DNA from: Adiantum capillus-veneris
Taxonomy: Eukaryota > Streptophyta > Polypodiopsida > Polypodiales > Pteridaceae
Assembly (NCBI GenBank): GCA_014529385.2
Contig: CM043971.1
Span: 31,453,209 to 31,517,208, forward strand
DNA length: 64,000 nt
Direction: 5' to 3'
Under the pieces are notes generated by a model, which had not been told where the DNA came from, did no database searches, and saw nothing but the letters and a program-made list of their open reading frames with translations. The position numbers were made by a program, and so were the translations under genes. Shown piece by piece: positions 35,171 to 49,004 of this stretch (positions are counted from its first letter, which is position 1; each line of letters begins with the position of its first letter).

Positions 35171-35992
35171 CTTCATGAAGTGCTTGTAGAGGGCCCAGGG
35201 CTGCCAACATGTGAATTTTGAGATTAAGAATCTAACTCATATGAAGAGTTGTTGTGTCACAAAATTGAAGGTGATGTTAATGGCAAGGTGCTGGTAAGTT
35301 ATAATGTCGGTATCTGAAGGCGAGTTGTGCCCGATGTCATGCCGCTTCGCTTCCATGATGAGAAAAAGAGCAAACAAATGCAAGCTAAGCTTCTTTGAAG
35401 CCTACACATTTATTGAGCAGTGATCAGGGCTTGTTAATAGGCCAAGTTTAATGATTAATGTATGACAGATGGAGCTTAAAAGGGAGTATGCTTGAGGTGA
35501 TCATAAATGGGAAATTATGATCTAGAACTGCAATGCTTGAAGTTCTTTATTGTCATGTGTTTACGGTTCATTGATTAGAGCTACGGTGAAAAAGTTATGG
35601 CAGTTTGAAGTTTGAGCCAATTGCAGATCCCTACCGGATTGGGCAACTGCAGCTGAGAGGTTTAAAGTGAATGGCCTAAAGTGTTCACTTTGTGGAGCGC
35701 ATCGATCTTTTTAGATTAGTGATCAAAGTTACGGTTACCAAGATACCACCAGATTAAACTTTACCGGGGGCTATTTCTGTTCCAGGTTGGTCGCTTCGAT
35801 CGGTGTGCCATCTGGGAATTTTTGACTTCGACCTAAGTTTTGAAAGGTTATCTTTTGTGGTGCACTGATAATTATATATGCGAGAGGAATTGCGGCACTA
35901 CTTTATTCAATATCTGTGTCATCACTACGCTTGGCAATGCTTTGATCTGAACTTATAATGCTAATTGATACGCAATCCAATGGTTTGCAAGG
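35171..35992. other. Unassigned spacer
   Basis: No ORF or homology recognised beyond the possible upstream part of the LINE derivative (to about 35400). Confidence 0.35.
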
Positions 35993-36332
35993 AATGCCTT
36001 GGGTGAATTATATACCAAATGTGGTGCCGTATGGAAGCACATAAGGTTTTTGAAGTGCTTCGTGTCCAGAATTTCATCTCTTGGAATGCAATGATTGCGG
36101 GATATAGCCAACAGAGGTAGGGCCAAGAAGCTGGCTATTTTGAACAGATGCAAAGAGACGACAACTCTCCAAATGCAATCTCTTATACTTGCATATTAAA
36201 GGCGTATGGCATTGTCGAAGAAATTAATGCGGGTAGAAAATTTCACGATGACATTGTTAGTCAAGAAGTGTTGGAGAAGGGCTTGCCTTGCCATGCCTTG
36301 GCCGATATATATGCTAAATGTGGTGCCTCTAC
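35993..36332 (+). pseudogene. PPR protein gene fragment
   Basis: Encodes NALGELYTKCGA, then after a +1 frameshift near 36033 AHKVFEVLRVQNFISWNAMI, AGYSQQ, a stop, GQEAGYFEQMQRD, SPNAISYTCILKAYGIVEE, INAGRKFHDDIVSQ and HALADIYAKCGA. This is the P-L-S repeat pattern of plant pentatricopeptide-repeat proteins, which bind organellar RNA in mitochondria or plastids. About two to three repeats remain. A TAG (36118-36120) and the frameshift show it is dead. The wording (CILKA, LADIYAKCGA) is similar to large PPR families of seed-free plants, from memory only. It lacks start, stop and most of the array. Confidence 0.8.
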
Positions 36333-36922
36333 GAGCCCAAAGGATGGCCGCCCATGCTCAAAGTCTGTCCAAGGCCAAATGGCCACCCAAGGTAAGAGGT
36401 GTCCACCCATTGAGTTAAAAAAGAAAGCCTAATGTGTAAAATGAGTGGGAAATAGGAAGAAAAAAGTCGGAAGAGATGGCACCCAGACAACGAGCACGAT
36501 GCAAGCGAGAGGAGGAGGAGCTCAAGGTGGCCGCTACAAGGCCTGGACACAGTGGGTGAAGAAGAAAAAATTGCAGAGTGGGATGGGGTGAAACTGTTTG
36601 GGGGCCAATTGCCATGCATTTGGTGGAGATTTAAATTCAACATGCCACATAATTATGAGGGAGTTTTTATGCTCCCTAGCAACATAGGTGTCGTCTTTGC
36701 TAAGGGAGGGGAGTTATTTATAGAGGGAAGTGCCCACATTGCATGAGATCAAGAGTATTGTGGTGATTGAAGAGGGAAGAAGAAAGAACAAGCTCTAGTG
36801 CTAGAAGGAAGAGGAATCATGTTGCATGAGCAAGAAGGGAAGCCACGCAAACTCTCTCGCTCTCGTGCTTGAGCTAGGGAAGGAGAGGCTCTCTCTTGAT
36901 CTCGCTCTCGAAAGAAAAAGAA

Positions 36923-36924
<2 letters not shown>
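36333..36924. other. Unassigned; purine-rich start of a composite array
   Basis: No coding region supported. From about 36826 it holds degenerate versions of the GAGCAAGxxGGGA spacer that recurs in the CT array downstream. Confidence 0.4.
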
Positions 36925-38280
<1,356 letters not shown>

Positions 38281-38311
38281 TTTATTATCGTCCTCGGAGG
38301 TCAAATATGAC

Positions 38312-40366
38312 CTATGGGACCAAAGTTACATGTGATGTAGTATGTGTATGGTTGATGAGTGACTCTCGATGCTGCAAAATTGTAGTGATGAGAGTCGCAA
38401 TGGAGAGCCCACACTTTGGCTGGGAGAGGAAAGTGTGTAGGTCTAAGTTATGGCTGAAAATGGGAGAGAAGCAAGTTCGGATGTGATCAAAAGCTGAGCA
38501 CTCTAGTAGTGTGTGGTACTCAGACTCTCGAACTTGCAGTGAGCATAATGTGCACAATCGATTTGACTCTTCTCGATTGCCCCAACGCCCTATCTCGCAT
38601 CGAAGGAAATGGGAGCTAAGCCGAATTGCTGCGATAGTGCGTATCGCGGACAAGGGAATAGGCTCAAGCATGTAAGTATGAGTACGGTTTCCTCTCTCAG
38701 CGAAGAACATGGTTTTGTAGTTGGGGGCAATATAGGTGGTGTAATGTATGAAGCGTGACCCACCGGATTTCTCCCAAGCCGTAATACATTGGCATTGTAG
38801 AAAAGCTTCATTCACTTGAGAGTCAATTGAAGCATCATGTAGCAAGTGTAATGCATCCCATCTCCCAAACCACTTCTTTATGTCTTGCATCCATCCCGTG
38901 CTCAAGATCTTGCTTTTATGCGTCTTTTGAACTTTTTTGCTTGCTTCCCATGCAATTGTAGGAAGTCGATGTGAGGGGTTTTGACGCATCTTTATCATGT
39001 ACTCCACAACCCTTTCCATGCCCATAACCTCAATTGGAAGAGATCCCGACTCAAGAAGTAGGAGCATATATGTTTTTTGTGTCTTAACTTGGAGAAAGTT
39101 TGTAAGAAAACGCTTTTGGACATTGTCAAACTATTTCCAAGTAGACTTTGAGATGCTCCCGCCCCACACTTCAACTCCATAAAGAAGAACCGGTGTCACC
39201 AATGCATCAAAAAGATACTTCTTGAGAACCCAACACTTGATGTTTCCCGCATTACACATGTTCTCAAATGCATAATATTCTCTCTTTCCCGCTTCCAAAC
39301 GACGCATAGCACATTCATGCCACTTGTGATTGGATGGAACCTCAAGGCCAAGGTACTTAAAGCTCTCAACAACTTCAAGTGTCTCGTTGTTGTACACAAT
39401 GCATGGCTTCTCCTTATGGTTGGTTTTCACAAGCATAACCTTTGTTTTGGATTCATTCACAATCAGCCCACTATGCAAGCAAAAGTTCTCAAGGACAACC
39501 ATAAGCTTTTGTGCATCTTCTAAAGTGTGTGCTAGAAGCACTACATCATCCGCATACAACAAAATCATGATTACCGCATTGCAAATAGTGACCTCTTCAA
39601 TGCCTTCTTCTTGCATAAAGTCAAGTACCATTTGTTCCAATTGATCGATGCATAGACCAAAGAGAGTTGGTGACAATGGACATCCTTGTTTAACCCCAAT
39701 AGTGCTTACAAAAATTTCTGAAATTTCTCTTCCCATGCGCAATTGACAAATCACCTTCTCATAGATTAAAGAAACCGCAAGCATAAACTCACTTGGCACT
39801 TGGAGTTCTTCCATCCTTCTCCACAAATTGTTACGTGGAATCATATCAAAGGCTTTCTTAAAGTCCACAAAACAACAATACAATCGCTTGCCTTTCAACC
39901 GACTTTCCTCCATGAGAACACGAAGAGTGACAAGATGATCAATGGTGCTATGGCATCGACGAAAACCCGCTTGTCCCTTTGCACGCTTGTCATTCTCTTC
40001 AGCCCAATCACTCAATTTCATCTCCATTATGCACCCAAACAACTTTTCCATAAGAGACCCAATCATTATAGTCCGGTAGTTGCTTACATTCTTTACATCC
40101 CCTCCTTTATGCAAAGGCTTAACCCAATTAGTACTCCAATCATAAGGCATACCATGTTGAAGTGCAAGGTTGAACATATCACACATCCACTCATGGGTAA
40201 AATCTCCCGTCCATTTGATCATCTTCGGCTTGATACCTTGAAGATCTCCCGCTTTGCGAGTGGCCAACTTTTCAAGCCCACCGCATACATCCTCAATAGT
40301 AAAAAAAATACGGCATACATGGGAGTGAACCATAAAATGGCATTTTTTCAGTATTTTCTTGCTCAT
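38312..40366 (-). pseudogene. LINE copy 1 reverse transcriptase and C-terminal domain
   Basis: One frame from 40366 to 38312, broken only by a TAG at 39131-39133 (copy 2 has GAG there). RT landmarks: ATRKAGDLQGIKPKMIKW, NWVKPLHKGGD, GFRRCHSTIDHL, CCFVDFKKAFDMIPR, GVKQGCPLSPTLFGL and the catalytic LLYADDVVLLAH. After RT come a long helical region and a C-terminal zinc-binding motif LCTLCSLQVRESEYHTLLEC (CX2C...HX4C) found in many plant LINEs. No RNase H is seen. Function: target-primed reverse transcription. The upstream boundary is a frameshift near 40330. Confidence 0.92.
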
Positions 40367-40937
40367 ATAATTGCCTACAATGTGTGTACATATCCACTAG
40401 ACTCAAGTTACCAAAATTCTCAACCCGCTTGCCTCTCAAGTTTCTCCAAAATCTTCCACATGCATGTGCCTTTTCTTGGACTTGAAATTCTTGTTGCTTT
40501 ACTTCCCATCTTCTTCTCTTCTTTTGAATCAATGCCTTGTATGTATGCAAATGACTTTGATAGTTGTCTTTGTCCATAGTTGCATCAAGATTTATCAAGA
40601 ACTTTCAAGCATCTTGACATTCTTTATCAAACCACCTTTTGCGTGATCTATCTTTGTTGATACCATGGAGATGCTTTATGGCAAAGCATTTTTCCGCACA
40701 AGAACAAATAGCTTTCTTGAAAGCTTCCCATTTAGTTTCCAATGGTGCATCACATTGAAGCTTTGTCATCCATAATTTTTGCTCAACCATTTCAATGTAC
40801 ATTGGTGCCCGTTTGAAATCCATTACATAGTGATAACTTCTCTTTCCTTTGGCTAAGATAATCATGCTTAGTTGCTTCTCCACATGAAAGGTCAATACAT
40901 AAGGTGCGATGGTCGGATTCCGGGGTCCATTGACCAA
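40293..40937 (-). pseudogene. LINE copy 1 region between endonuclease and RT
   Basis: Joins the endonuclease by a frameshift near 40880. It encodes YHYVMDFKRAPMYIEMVEQK and DRSRKRWFDKECQDA, an in-frame TGA near 40602, then YKALIQKKRRRWEVKQQE and HACGRFWRNLRGKR. It matches the linker region usual in LINE ORF2 and ends at a frameshift into the RT frame near 40330. Confidence 0.75.
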
Positions 40938-41706
40938 ACATAAAACTCTTTATGCGATACATGATGGCTTTAGAGAGTAGCATATAGTCAATCACACTAT
41001 CCCCATTATGTCTTCTACATGTAAATCCATTGGTTCCACTCCACAAAGATACACCATTGGCAATGAGCATAACCGTGCTATTACACATGTGTAAAAGTAA
41101 CTTTCCATAGTGATCCGGCTCTTTCTCATCCATTGAAGTACGATCATACAAGTGAACTTCCTCCAACTCCCTTGAAATGTATGGCATATCAAATTGTTGA
41201 GTATCATGTTGCAGTGTTTTTGTGCGAGCATTCATATCCCCAAATACAATAACATCACCTTCACCTTTGAAATAAGCAATGTCCTCTTCCAAATCAGAAA
41301 ATGGTTGATCTCTATCCATGCAAGCATAAAAGGGAGAATCATGATGAGGAATGTAGCAACCGGCTACAAAAATGGGTGCTCTTTTTGGTGTCATAATTTT
41401 CAGCCATACATAACGTTTGTACTTGTCATCTTTCACAATTGATACAAAATCTTCCAATCCTTTCTTAACCATACATGCTAACCCTCCTTGTCCTCTTCGT
41501 TGCTTGAGATTCTTTGACCACATCAATGAATGTACATTGTAATCCTCCAAGCCGTTAATCCTTTGTGTATCATGCTCCCAAGTTTCAACAAGAAGTACAA
41601 CATCGGCTTTGCTTGTTAGTTCATCAATGCCAACCCCCGCATTCCATGGGTATCCATTACAATTCCAAAAGCATATTTTCAATTGTAACTCGGTCTCATA
41701 GGTCAC
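40870..41706 (-). pseudogene. LINE copy 1 APE-type endonuclease
   Basis: ATG at 41704-41706. Motifs of the apurinic-endonuclease family in order: FWNCNG, VVLLVETWE (catalytic Glu), VAGCYIPHH, VIVFGDMNAR (GDxN), SVIDYMLLS and TPESDHRTLCIDL (SDH). Length of about 280 residues fits the family. It nicks target DNA to prime reverse transcription. The frame drifts off by a frameshift near 40880. The short distance from the ATG to the element's 5' end suggests that ORF1 was lost. Confidence 0.9.
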
Positions 41707-41722
41707 GCATCCCTATTTGCTT

Positions 41723-43111
41723 GAGAGAGAGAGAGATTTTATTATTATCCTCGGAGGTCAAATATGAACTATGCCAAAGTTACGTGTGATGTAGTATGTA
41801 TGGGTCTGACGAGTGATGCTTGATGCTCCAAAAATGTGGTGATGAGAGTCACAATGGAGAGCCCACACTTTGGCTGGGAGAGAAAAGTGTGTAGGTCTAA
41901 GTCATGGCTATAATGTTAGGGAAGCAAGTTTGAATGTGACCAAAATCCAATCACTATAGTAGTGTGCTGGTACTCAAACTCTCAAACTTGCAATGAACAT
42001 AATGTGCACAATTAGTTTGACTCTTTTCCATTGTCCAAGTGCCTTATCTCGCATTGAAGGAAGTGAGAGCTAACCGAAGTGGCTAGGAGTTTGTGTCATT
42101 GACAAGGGATAGGCTAAAGTGTAAAAGGGTGAGTATGGTTTCCTCTTTCAATGAAGAACATGGTTTTGTGGTTGGGGGAAATATGGGTGGTGTAATGTAT
42201 AAAACGTGAACCACCCGGATTCCTCCCAAGCCATAATACATTGAAGTTTTAGAGAAAAGCTTCATTCACTAGGGACTCTATTGAGGCATCATGTAGAAAT
42301 TGTAATGGATCCATCTCCCAAACCACTTCTTTATGTCTTGCATCCATCTCATGCTCAAGATCTTACTTTTTTGCTTGCTTCCCATGCAATTGTAGGAAGT
42401 CAATGTGAGGGGTTTTGATGCATCTTTATCATGTACTCCACAACCCTTTCCATGCCCATAACCTCAACTGGAAGAGATCCCGACTCAAGAGGTAAGAGGA
42501 TACATGGTGTTTGTGTCTAAAATTGGAGAAAATTTGTAAGAAAATGCTTTTGGACATTCTCAAACTCTTTCCAAGTAGGCTTTGAGATGCTCCTGCCCCA
42601 CAGTTCAACTCCATAAAGAAGAAACTGGTGCCACCGACGTGTCAAAAAGGTACTTCTTGAGAGCCCAACATCTGATATTTCCAACATTACCCATGCTCTC
42701 AAATGCATAGTACTCTCTCTTCCCGACTTCCAAACAAGACAACACATTTATGCAACTTGTGATTGGCCGGAACCTCAAGGCCAAGGTACTTAAAGCTCTC
42801 AACAAATTTATCTCATTGTTTTCCACAATGCATAGCTTCTCCTTATGGTTGGTTTTCACAAGCATAACCTTTTTTTAGGATTCATTCACAATCATCCCAC
42901 TATGCAAGAAAAATTTATCAAGGATAATCATAAGCTTTTGTGCATCCTCTAAAGTGTGATCTAGAAGCACTACATCATCTACATACAACAAAATCATGAT
43001 TCCTGCATTGCAAATAGTAACCTCTTCAATGCCTTCTTCTTGCATAAATTCAAGTACCATTTGTTCTAATTGATTGATTCATAGACCAAAGAGAGTTGGT
43101 GAAAATGGATA
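41723..43111 (-). mobile_element. LINE copy 2 (5' truncated) with (TC)n tail
   Basis: The 3' end at 41737 matches 38281 of copy 1, with a 14-bp GA tract (41723-41736) as its tail. Similarity to RT and C-terminal region of copy 1 runs to about 43111, where it stops within the GVKQGCPLSP region. Coding pieces such as WKEFENVQKHFLTNFLQ and ILLYVDDVVLLDH (catalytic YADD changed to YVDD) remain but are broken by many stops and deletions. It is more decayed than copy 1, consistent with being older. Confidence 0.85.
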
Positions 43112-43359
43112 TTAGGTAAATTATTATCATCATACAAAGTTACCAAGTTGGGAGTGCCTACTAGCACTTCAATATGGATTCCTAAGAAATTTGGTAATTA
43201 CAACTATTTAGGTTGATAGACACCAATATCAACTTACAGCTCTCATTCGATACATCCAATGATGCTTGTGCTTCCATGCCCTAGATGGGTTCCCGATCCT
43301 AGGATTGATAATTTTTTTGGTCTTGGATTGATTAGGTTATGCTACGATTGCCCCCAACA
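43112..43359 (+). repeat. 5' LTR of element H (3' portion)
   Basis: Ends CCCCCAACA two bases before the primer-binding site. The upstream limit is set only by the junction to LINE copy 2. It does not overlap with the part of the 3' LTR visible at 48548-48718, so the LTR must be longer than about 420 bp. Confidence 0.55.
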
Positions 43360-43361
43360 TT

Positions 43362-43383
43362 TGGCGCCGTTGTTGGGGATCGA
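43362..43383 (+). promoter_or_regulatory. Primer-binding site of element H (tRNA-Asp)
   Basis: TGGCGCCGTTGTTGGGGATC continuing GA. The complement of the 3' end of plant tRNA-Asp differs at two positions (CC in place of TT), as I recall that tRNA. It follows the LTR end CAACA after two T. Confidence 0.8.
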
Positions 43384-45510
43384 TAACCTAAGCTAGTGAG
43401 TAGAGGATGTTTAGAATAGAGTAATTTCACTACTAATTTCATCGGTTTTGAGTGTGTGTAACTCAATTTCGGGTTGATTTGATGATGTGTGTGCAAGTAA
43501 TTGAAGCTAGGTTTTGAGTTATGAATACCCAAACCCCCAATGTCACTAATTTCTCACTAACCATTACTAATTTATCACTAACCATTACTAATTTTGCTTC
43601 ATTTGCATGCTAATTATACTACATTCATGCTAATTTTTACTAATTTTTTACTAACTTTGCTAGACTAACCACTAACATTTTAAGTGTAATGTATGTTTAA
43701 TCCCCTTCAACACTTTTATCAAGTTCTTTGTGCTAACCTAATTTGATTATTTGACTGTTTGATTTTTGGCCTACAATGGTCAATTTTTGGGCCAAAATTG
43801 GAAGAACCACACATGTGTGTGCATGGTGGAATTTTCATCTAGAGCAAGGATTAGCTTGGATGCAACCAATTGTAAGTGCATTGGCCTACTCCATTCAATT
43901 TTTGGGTGACTAATTTGATTCCAATGTATTGCTAATTTAGTGCTAAAATTAGGTGTATAAATCAATTGACATACTTTGAGAGCCTAATTGGATTGTTTTG
44001 GAGTGAAATAGATGGTCAATTTTGACTAATGAATCATGTGTGTGTCAAGATTAAGCTTGATTTGCAACAAGAATTCATGTGTGTGCATAAAAATTATTGT
44101 GTGTATAATGTACCAAAGAGAGAAAAATTGTCATAAAATTCAAGTGTGTGTGCACCTAATCTTGAGTGTGTGAATGCATAGAAATTGATAAAATTGATGA
44201 TATGTGAGTGTGCAATCATGTAATTGATGTGAATGCTAGGCAATTCCAATCATTGGCTATGCCTTTTTGCCAAAAAATTGGGCAAAATTTGAGCGTGTGT
44301 GTCCATTCAAGACCACTTGATTTTCAATGATTGATGGTCAATTGGGGCACCCAAATGCTTTTCGATTGTCAAATGTGCATGAAAAGTGTGTGAAATCACT
44401 AGGTATAAGCCTAAATTCATTGCCAATTGGGCCAAATTTGAACTTTTGTGTTTAATTTTTGAGTGTGTGCATTGCTTGATTAGGTCACAATACTGTTGAT
44501 TTTTAAGAAATTAAGCATGCATACATTCATTTATGTTTGATGACTGTAAAATTTTAGCATTGCAATGAGAAATTGATGGATTAATTGCATAAATTTTTTG
44601 TCTAAATTTGGGTGTGTGTGCCTACTCAATGGCATTCAATGTCCAAATTGAAGTTGAATGATTGGTCTTGGTCACCAATTGTGATGATAAGTAGACCAAC
44701 AAAATATTGGTGTGTGCATCATTGACGACTCAATTGATATACAATAATACCATTGTCGTGTATGTCTATTTGATTGGAAATGGTAAGAGTTTAAATGATA
44801 TGTGAATTTTCCAATGCCAAAATCAAGCATGTATAGCCTCACAAACCAAAATGACAAATCCAATTGGGTTTGGATGACTTGAGATATTGGAGACGAGCAA
44901 TTATATTGCAATGATTAAAAATTATGTTTGAATTGGCCAATGTTTTGTGCCAATTTGGTCTACGTAATTATGGATAGTGGTATGCGTAACTCAAGTTGCA
45001 ATGATTGATACATGGGATTGAATTTGCAATTGTGAGAAAATTGTGCATTAATGAAGCATGTGTGTATTCCCCAATTGATTACAAATCGAGTCAAATTTAA
45101 AATCAAAACCGGAATTTCTTGTGCATTCCAATTCATTCTAATGTGTATGGTAAAGTTATCATCAAATTGAAGCAAGATGGACAAGAGTTTGATGAACTTT
45201 GTATGATCTAATGGATTTGTGTGTGGATTGTCAATTGTTTTGAGAATAATTTTTCTTTGATTTGATGCAAATCAATGATTAATTATGCTTTTGGATAAAC
45301 TTGCGTGCAATATATGTGTATTTCTTTCGAACAACGATGCAATTTTAAGATAGATATCAATTTTAAATCAGTTGTTGTGAGCATTTTTGAATCATGATTG
45401 CATACAAAGAATGATATCGAGGAGGAATACAAATTTTGTTACCGTGGGAATTTTCCCTAAATGAACTTTTTTCAGAAAGAAAAAAGAGAAAACAATGGCC
45501 GCTTTTGAAG

Positions 45511-45601
<91 letters not shown>

Positions 45602-48534
45602 ATTGTTGTGCCACTTGTCGGTTAGCACACTGCAGACCTACATGCTAGAGTGCCTTTATCCATCTTGATTCTCACTCACCTATCCATTCAATGGCTTATA
45701 CAAGCCCTTCAATTCTGGACGCGTCTTGCCCTTGCCAGCAACTTAAAATTAATTATGGTGCTGCACCACTCCTACCCAGAGGAAGTCAACCCTCACACTC
45801 ACAATCTGGAGTCACACTGTGTCACTTGCTGCTTTTCAGAGCACGCTAGAGTGTCAGCATGGCTCTTTCTATGCTAATGATTTTATTAGCAGTTGATTAT
45901 TGCCGCTCTCTCTTGGCCAGCTGGAAACCCGAGCCCACCAGGCACACAACACTGAATCACACTGGTAATCATTGTGCTGCCAACCCTCCAAGATGTTCAT
46001 GCTAACCTGTTGTCCATAAGACACCCACTCACCCTCAAGAATCTTCCATGCACAATCTGCCATACATGCATAATGGTGGCACACCCATGCTTCTCATGAT
46101 CCTAATATTTAGGATAAGGGATCCATTGCCCTTTTTTGCAGAAGATTCCAAAGTGCCCTTCATCTTGCAACGAGTAACGATGCACATACACATACTCATT
46201 AACAAGCCATTCTTCACTTGGAGTCATCTGTTCATGGAGAAAGAAAATGCCTAGATTATCTCGCTGCCTCCCCTGCTTTCTCTCCTTACCTAATGATTGG
46301 CTCACGTCAACTCTATTCAAAACTCACTCCAATTGTTGAGCCCATGAACTCTACATTATATGAGTCACCATGTTTACTACACACACACAGGTCCCAATTA
46401 CCTTGAGTCGCTCCCTGGGCCCCGCAAGTTCTGTTGCATTTAGAGGGAGCTCACACACCCAATGTTGGCATTGTTAAAAGAAACCCCCCCACATTGTTAA
46501 AAGCAACCTGACCCGCTGGCATCCACACATATTTGCACTCCTAACTCGGACCTCCCAAGTTTATTGGGCTCGCAATTGGGTTTCTTGTGCTGGCCTGGAT
46601 TCACACTCTCACACACACCAAAAGATCAGTGTCATCATCTCATTGTCCCACCTAAACTCCAGGGAATTTGTGCTGTGCTGACCTTTTCTCAGCCTTACAC
46701 TCGCCATATTCCTTGACCCCTTTAATCTCGTGCCACAAATAGTGAAAAAATGAAGGAGGTGGTTCCCACTAGATCACCTTCCTCCCTTTGAAACCCATAT
46801 ACTCTCGTGAAAGTAGCCATGAAAAATAATAGCGATGTCATCAAAACTTGCTTAACTTTGAGCAAATTGGAAATTCAAAACTCCCGATTGAGAAAAGAAT
46901 GAGCATAAAATAATAGCAATAAAAAACCTCGATTGAATTTTAAGAGTAAGCATAAAGAATGCTTCAATTCACTTAGAGGGGCTCAACAAAATTTTAATAT
47001 GTTTATCGATTGCAAATCATTGATATTTCAAGGAGATCTTTTTACTTGAATGAGGATCAGATTGAAAATTGTTTGCATAGACTTGGGAGATTGAGCTACC
47101 CATTTTATGTTCATTCATTGGCCATATTGCTTTGTATGTGATAACCTGCTGCATAAGAGCATGGTGTGGACATTGATGGTATGCTATGATTGTGTGATCA
47201 TTTCCATTGCACCAAAATTCTTGGCGTGTGCATGGGTTGAAACTCAATTTCATTGGCATTTTCATTGCATTACATGAAAAAATAATTTGGCATGCATATG
47301 GGCTTCACATTTGATAGCCACATTGATAATGAATACATGCTTGGTGGAGAGTGTGCATTAAAATTTTGATTTGAAATTGCTTGTACATTTTTAGTGCTTG
47401 CATTGAATGAAAAATTATTACAAAGCACTAAAATTAAGCTTGTTTGATGGCCAAAAGAGAGCATTTTGGGGTTATGGTTGATCATTTTTGCATGTGTTGA
47501 ATTTCCATATGCTTAAGAGCACTAATGATTGACTTCATTTTTTGAAGAGTGATTGGCAAAGTGGGATTCCATTGCAAATATGGGATATCGGTATTGTAAT
47601 GTATTGCAGTATGTGGTTATTTAGAGCCATTTGATTTTCTTGGACCCAAGTTGTATACATGCTAGCTCATAGTTTGGTCTAAATTGAAAATTCCATTTGA
47701 GCTAGTTGTTAGCTACCTTTTTGGAGAGCTTTAAATTGTAAAATTTGGCTTTCAAGAGCCACTTCATTTCATCAAATCTGCGTTATTTCTAGCTGGTAAT
47801 TGGCCTTGACCTTAGGTCAATGTAGGATCATTGCTCATTAGTCCTAGACTCTTAGTGATAGTTTTAATACTCCTTTCATTTTTAACATGACCTAGGGCTA
47901 TGATTAGGCTTTAGTCCCTTAGTCCATTTTCCATAAACATCTCATGTTGGAAGCAATAAAAAAGTGCTAAAAAATGAAACATGAAAAGAAATTTATATGT
48001 TATGTTGTGTCTTGTGAGGCCTAGCGCCTTTCTTGGGGTGGTAGCCTTGTATTGTGCTTTACTTTTTTTTATGAATGACTAAAAAAAATCTATTATGAGC
48101 TTCAAAAGTTGTGACAATGTACTAATAGATTAGGAGATTTTATATAGCCTATAGACATGATAGACTTGGATGTTTTATTAAGATTAGTCATATAGTTTTT
48201 AGGCTAGTCGGTTTATTGCATTAGTCTAGGGTCATAATTGATTGCTTGTGTTTCATGCATAAAACTGAAAATTTCAAGTGGTTAAATCTTCATGATAGTT
48301 TAGGTGTTTTTTTTCTTTAGGTTGTTTAGTTTTTTGTTATGATTGACTCATCCTTTAGAAGCAAATATTCACTTTGCATGATTGTTCATTCTACTTCGTG
48401 TTTTATTTATCCTTGTTGACCATTGATACTCATTACTTGTTTTATGTTTTGCAGTTCAACATTCTTCCATGGACTTGCTTTCTATCATGTCATCGTGCTC
48501 TGCTTCAGCGGCACACGAGGATGTGCACCAAATT
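43384..48534 (+). other. Non-coding interior of element H
   Basis: AT-rich with very frequent GTGTGTG/TGTGTGCAT motifs at 43440-45430 and similar sequence at 46800-48470. The middle part (about 45511-46760) is different: less AT-rich, with CACAC on the + strand and a (CT)n(CA)n microsatellite at 45511-45599, so it may be a separate insertion. No frame over 126 codons or recognised domain is present. A GTTTTGCAG at about 48448-48456 resembles that in A and B. Confidence 0.6.
45511..45599. repeat. (CT)n(CA)n microsatellite
   Basis: CT at 45511-45535 and CA at 45535-45599. Confidence 0.95.
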
Positions 48535-48547
48535 AGGAAGGGGGGAA
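48535..48547 (+). promoter_or_regulatory. Polypurine tract of element H
   Basis: AGGAAGGGGGGAA directly before TGTTAGC. It differs from that of D and B only in the last bases. Confidence 0.75.
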
Positions 48548-48718
48548 TGTTAGCAACGGCTAACACATGTTATACCAATTATGCACCAAGTTGGAGATGT
48601 GCTATGGATGTGAAAAATATTTCCTATTCACATTGTATAAGGTTTTGGGCTCATTGGGAGTTCCAAATTGTATATGATAGTTAGAGGGCTCAAACTTAAT
48701 CCCATAGTAGAAAGGATT
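48548..48718 (+). repeat. 3' LTR of element H, start only
   Basis: TGTTAGCAACGGCTAACAC onward for 171 bp, then cut by the end of the LTR of B. The last five bases GGATT (48714-48718) are the expected target duplication of B. Confidence 0.65.
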
Positions 48719-48951
48719 TGTCCGCGTATGTCGCACGTGTCAATGCAAGGAACTTGCCGATACACTGTGTGCGAGCCACAAATGGCTCCAAGCACACAAC
48801 AAGCCTAAACTAGTAAGCTCCAAGATGGCATTGGTGTGTCACTCACCGCTCTACGCTTCCTGTCGTGGAGTATTTGCTACGCCGCACTCAACCACCTCGC
48901 CTTCGTCGTGCTGCCGCAATGCTCGATCGCACACTCTCTCTCTCTCTCACG

Positions 48952-49004
<53 letters not shown>

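Larger units (their letters stand above)
38281..41722 (-). mobile_element. LINE copy 1 (endonuclease and RT, (TC)n tail)
   Basis: About 3.44 kb from the endonuclease start to the 3' end. It lacks ORF1 and stops about 16 bp before the endonuclease ATG, as expected of a 5'-truncated copy. The 5' end abuts a 14-bp (GA)n which is the tail of LINE copy 2. It carries frameshifts and an in-frame stop, so it is inactive. Confidence 0.88.
43112..48718 (+). mobile_element. Element H: large non-coding LTR element
   Basis: Defined by a 5' LTR end with tRNA-Asp primer site (43362-43383), about 5.15 kb of interior with no coding region, and a polypurine tract plus LTR start at 48535-48549. The 3' LTR is cut at 48718 by the insertion of B. 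This is the pattern of LARD elements. Polypurine tract and first LTR bases (TGTTA) resemble A-D, pointing to shared mobilising enzymes. Confidence 0.7.

Noticed and set aside
39800-40579. 259-codon frame on the + strand
   Set aside because: It is antisense to the LINE reverse transcriptase on the minus strand, whose motifs are clear.
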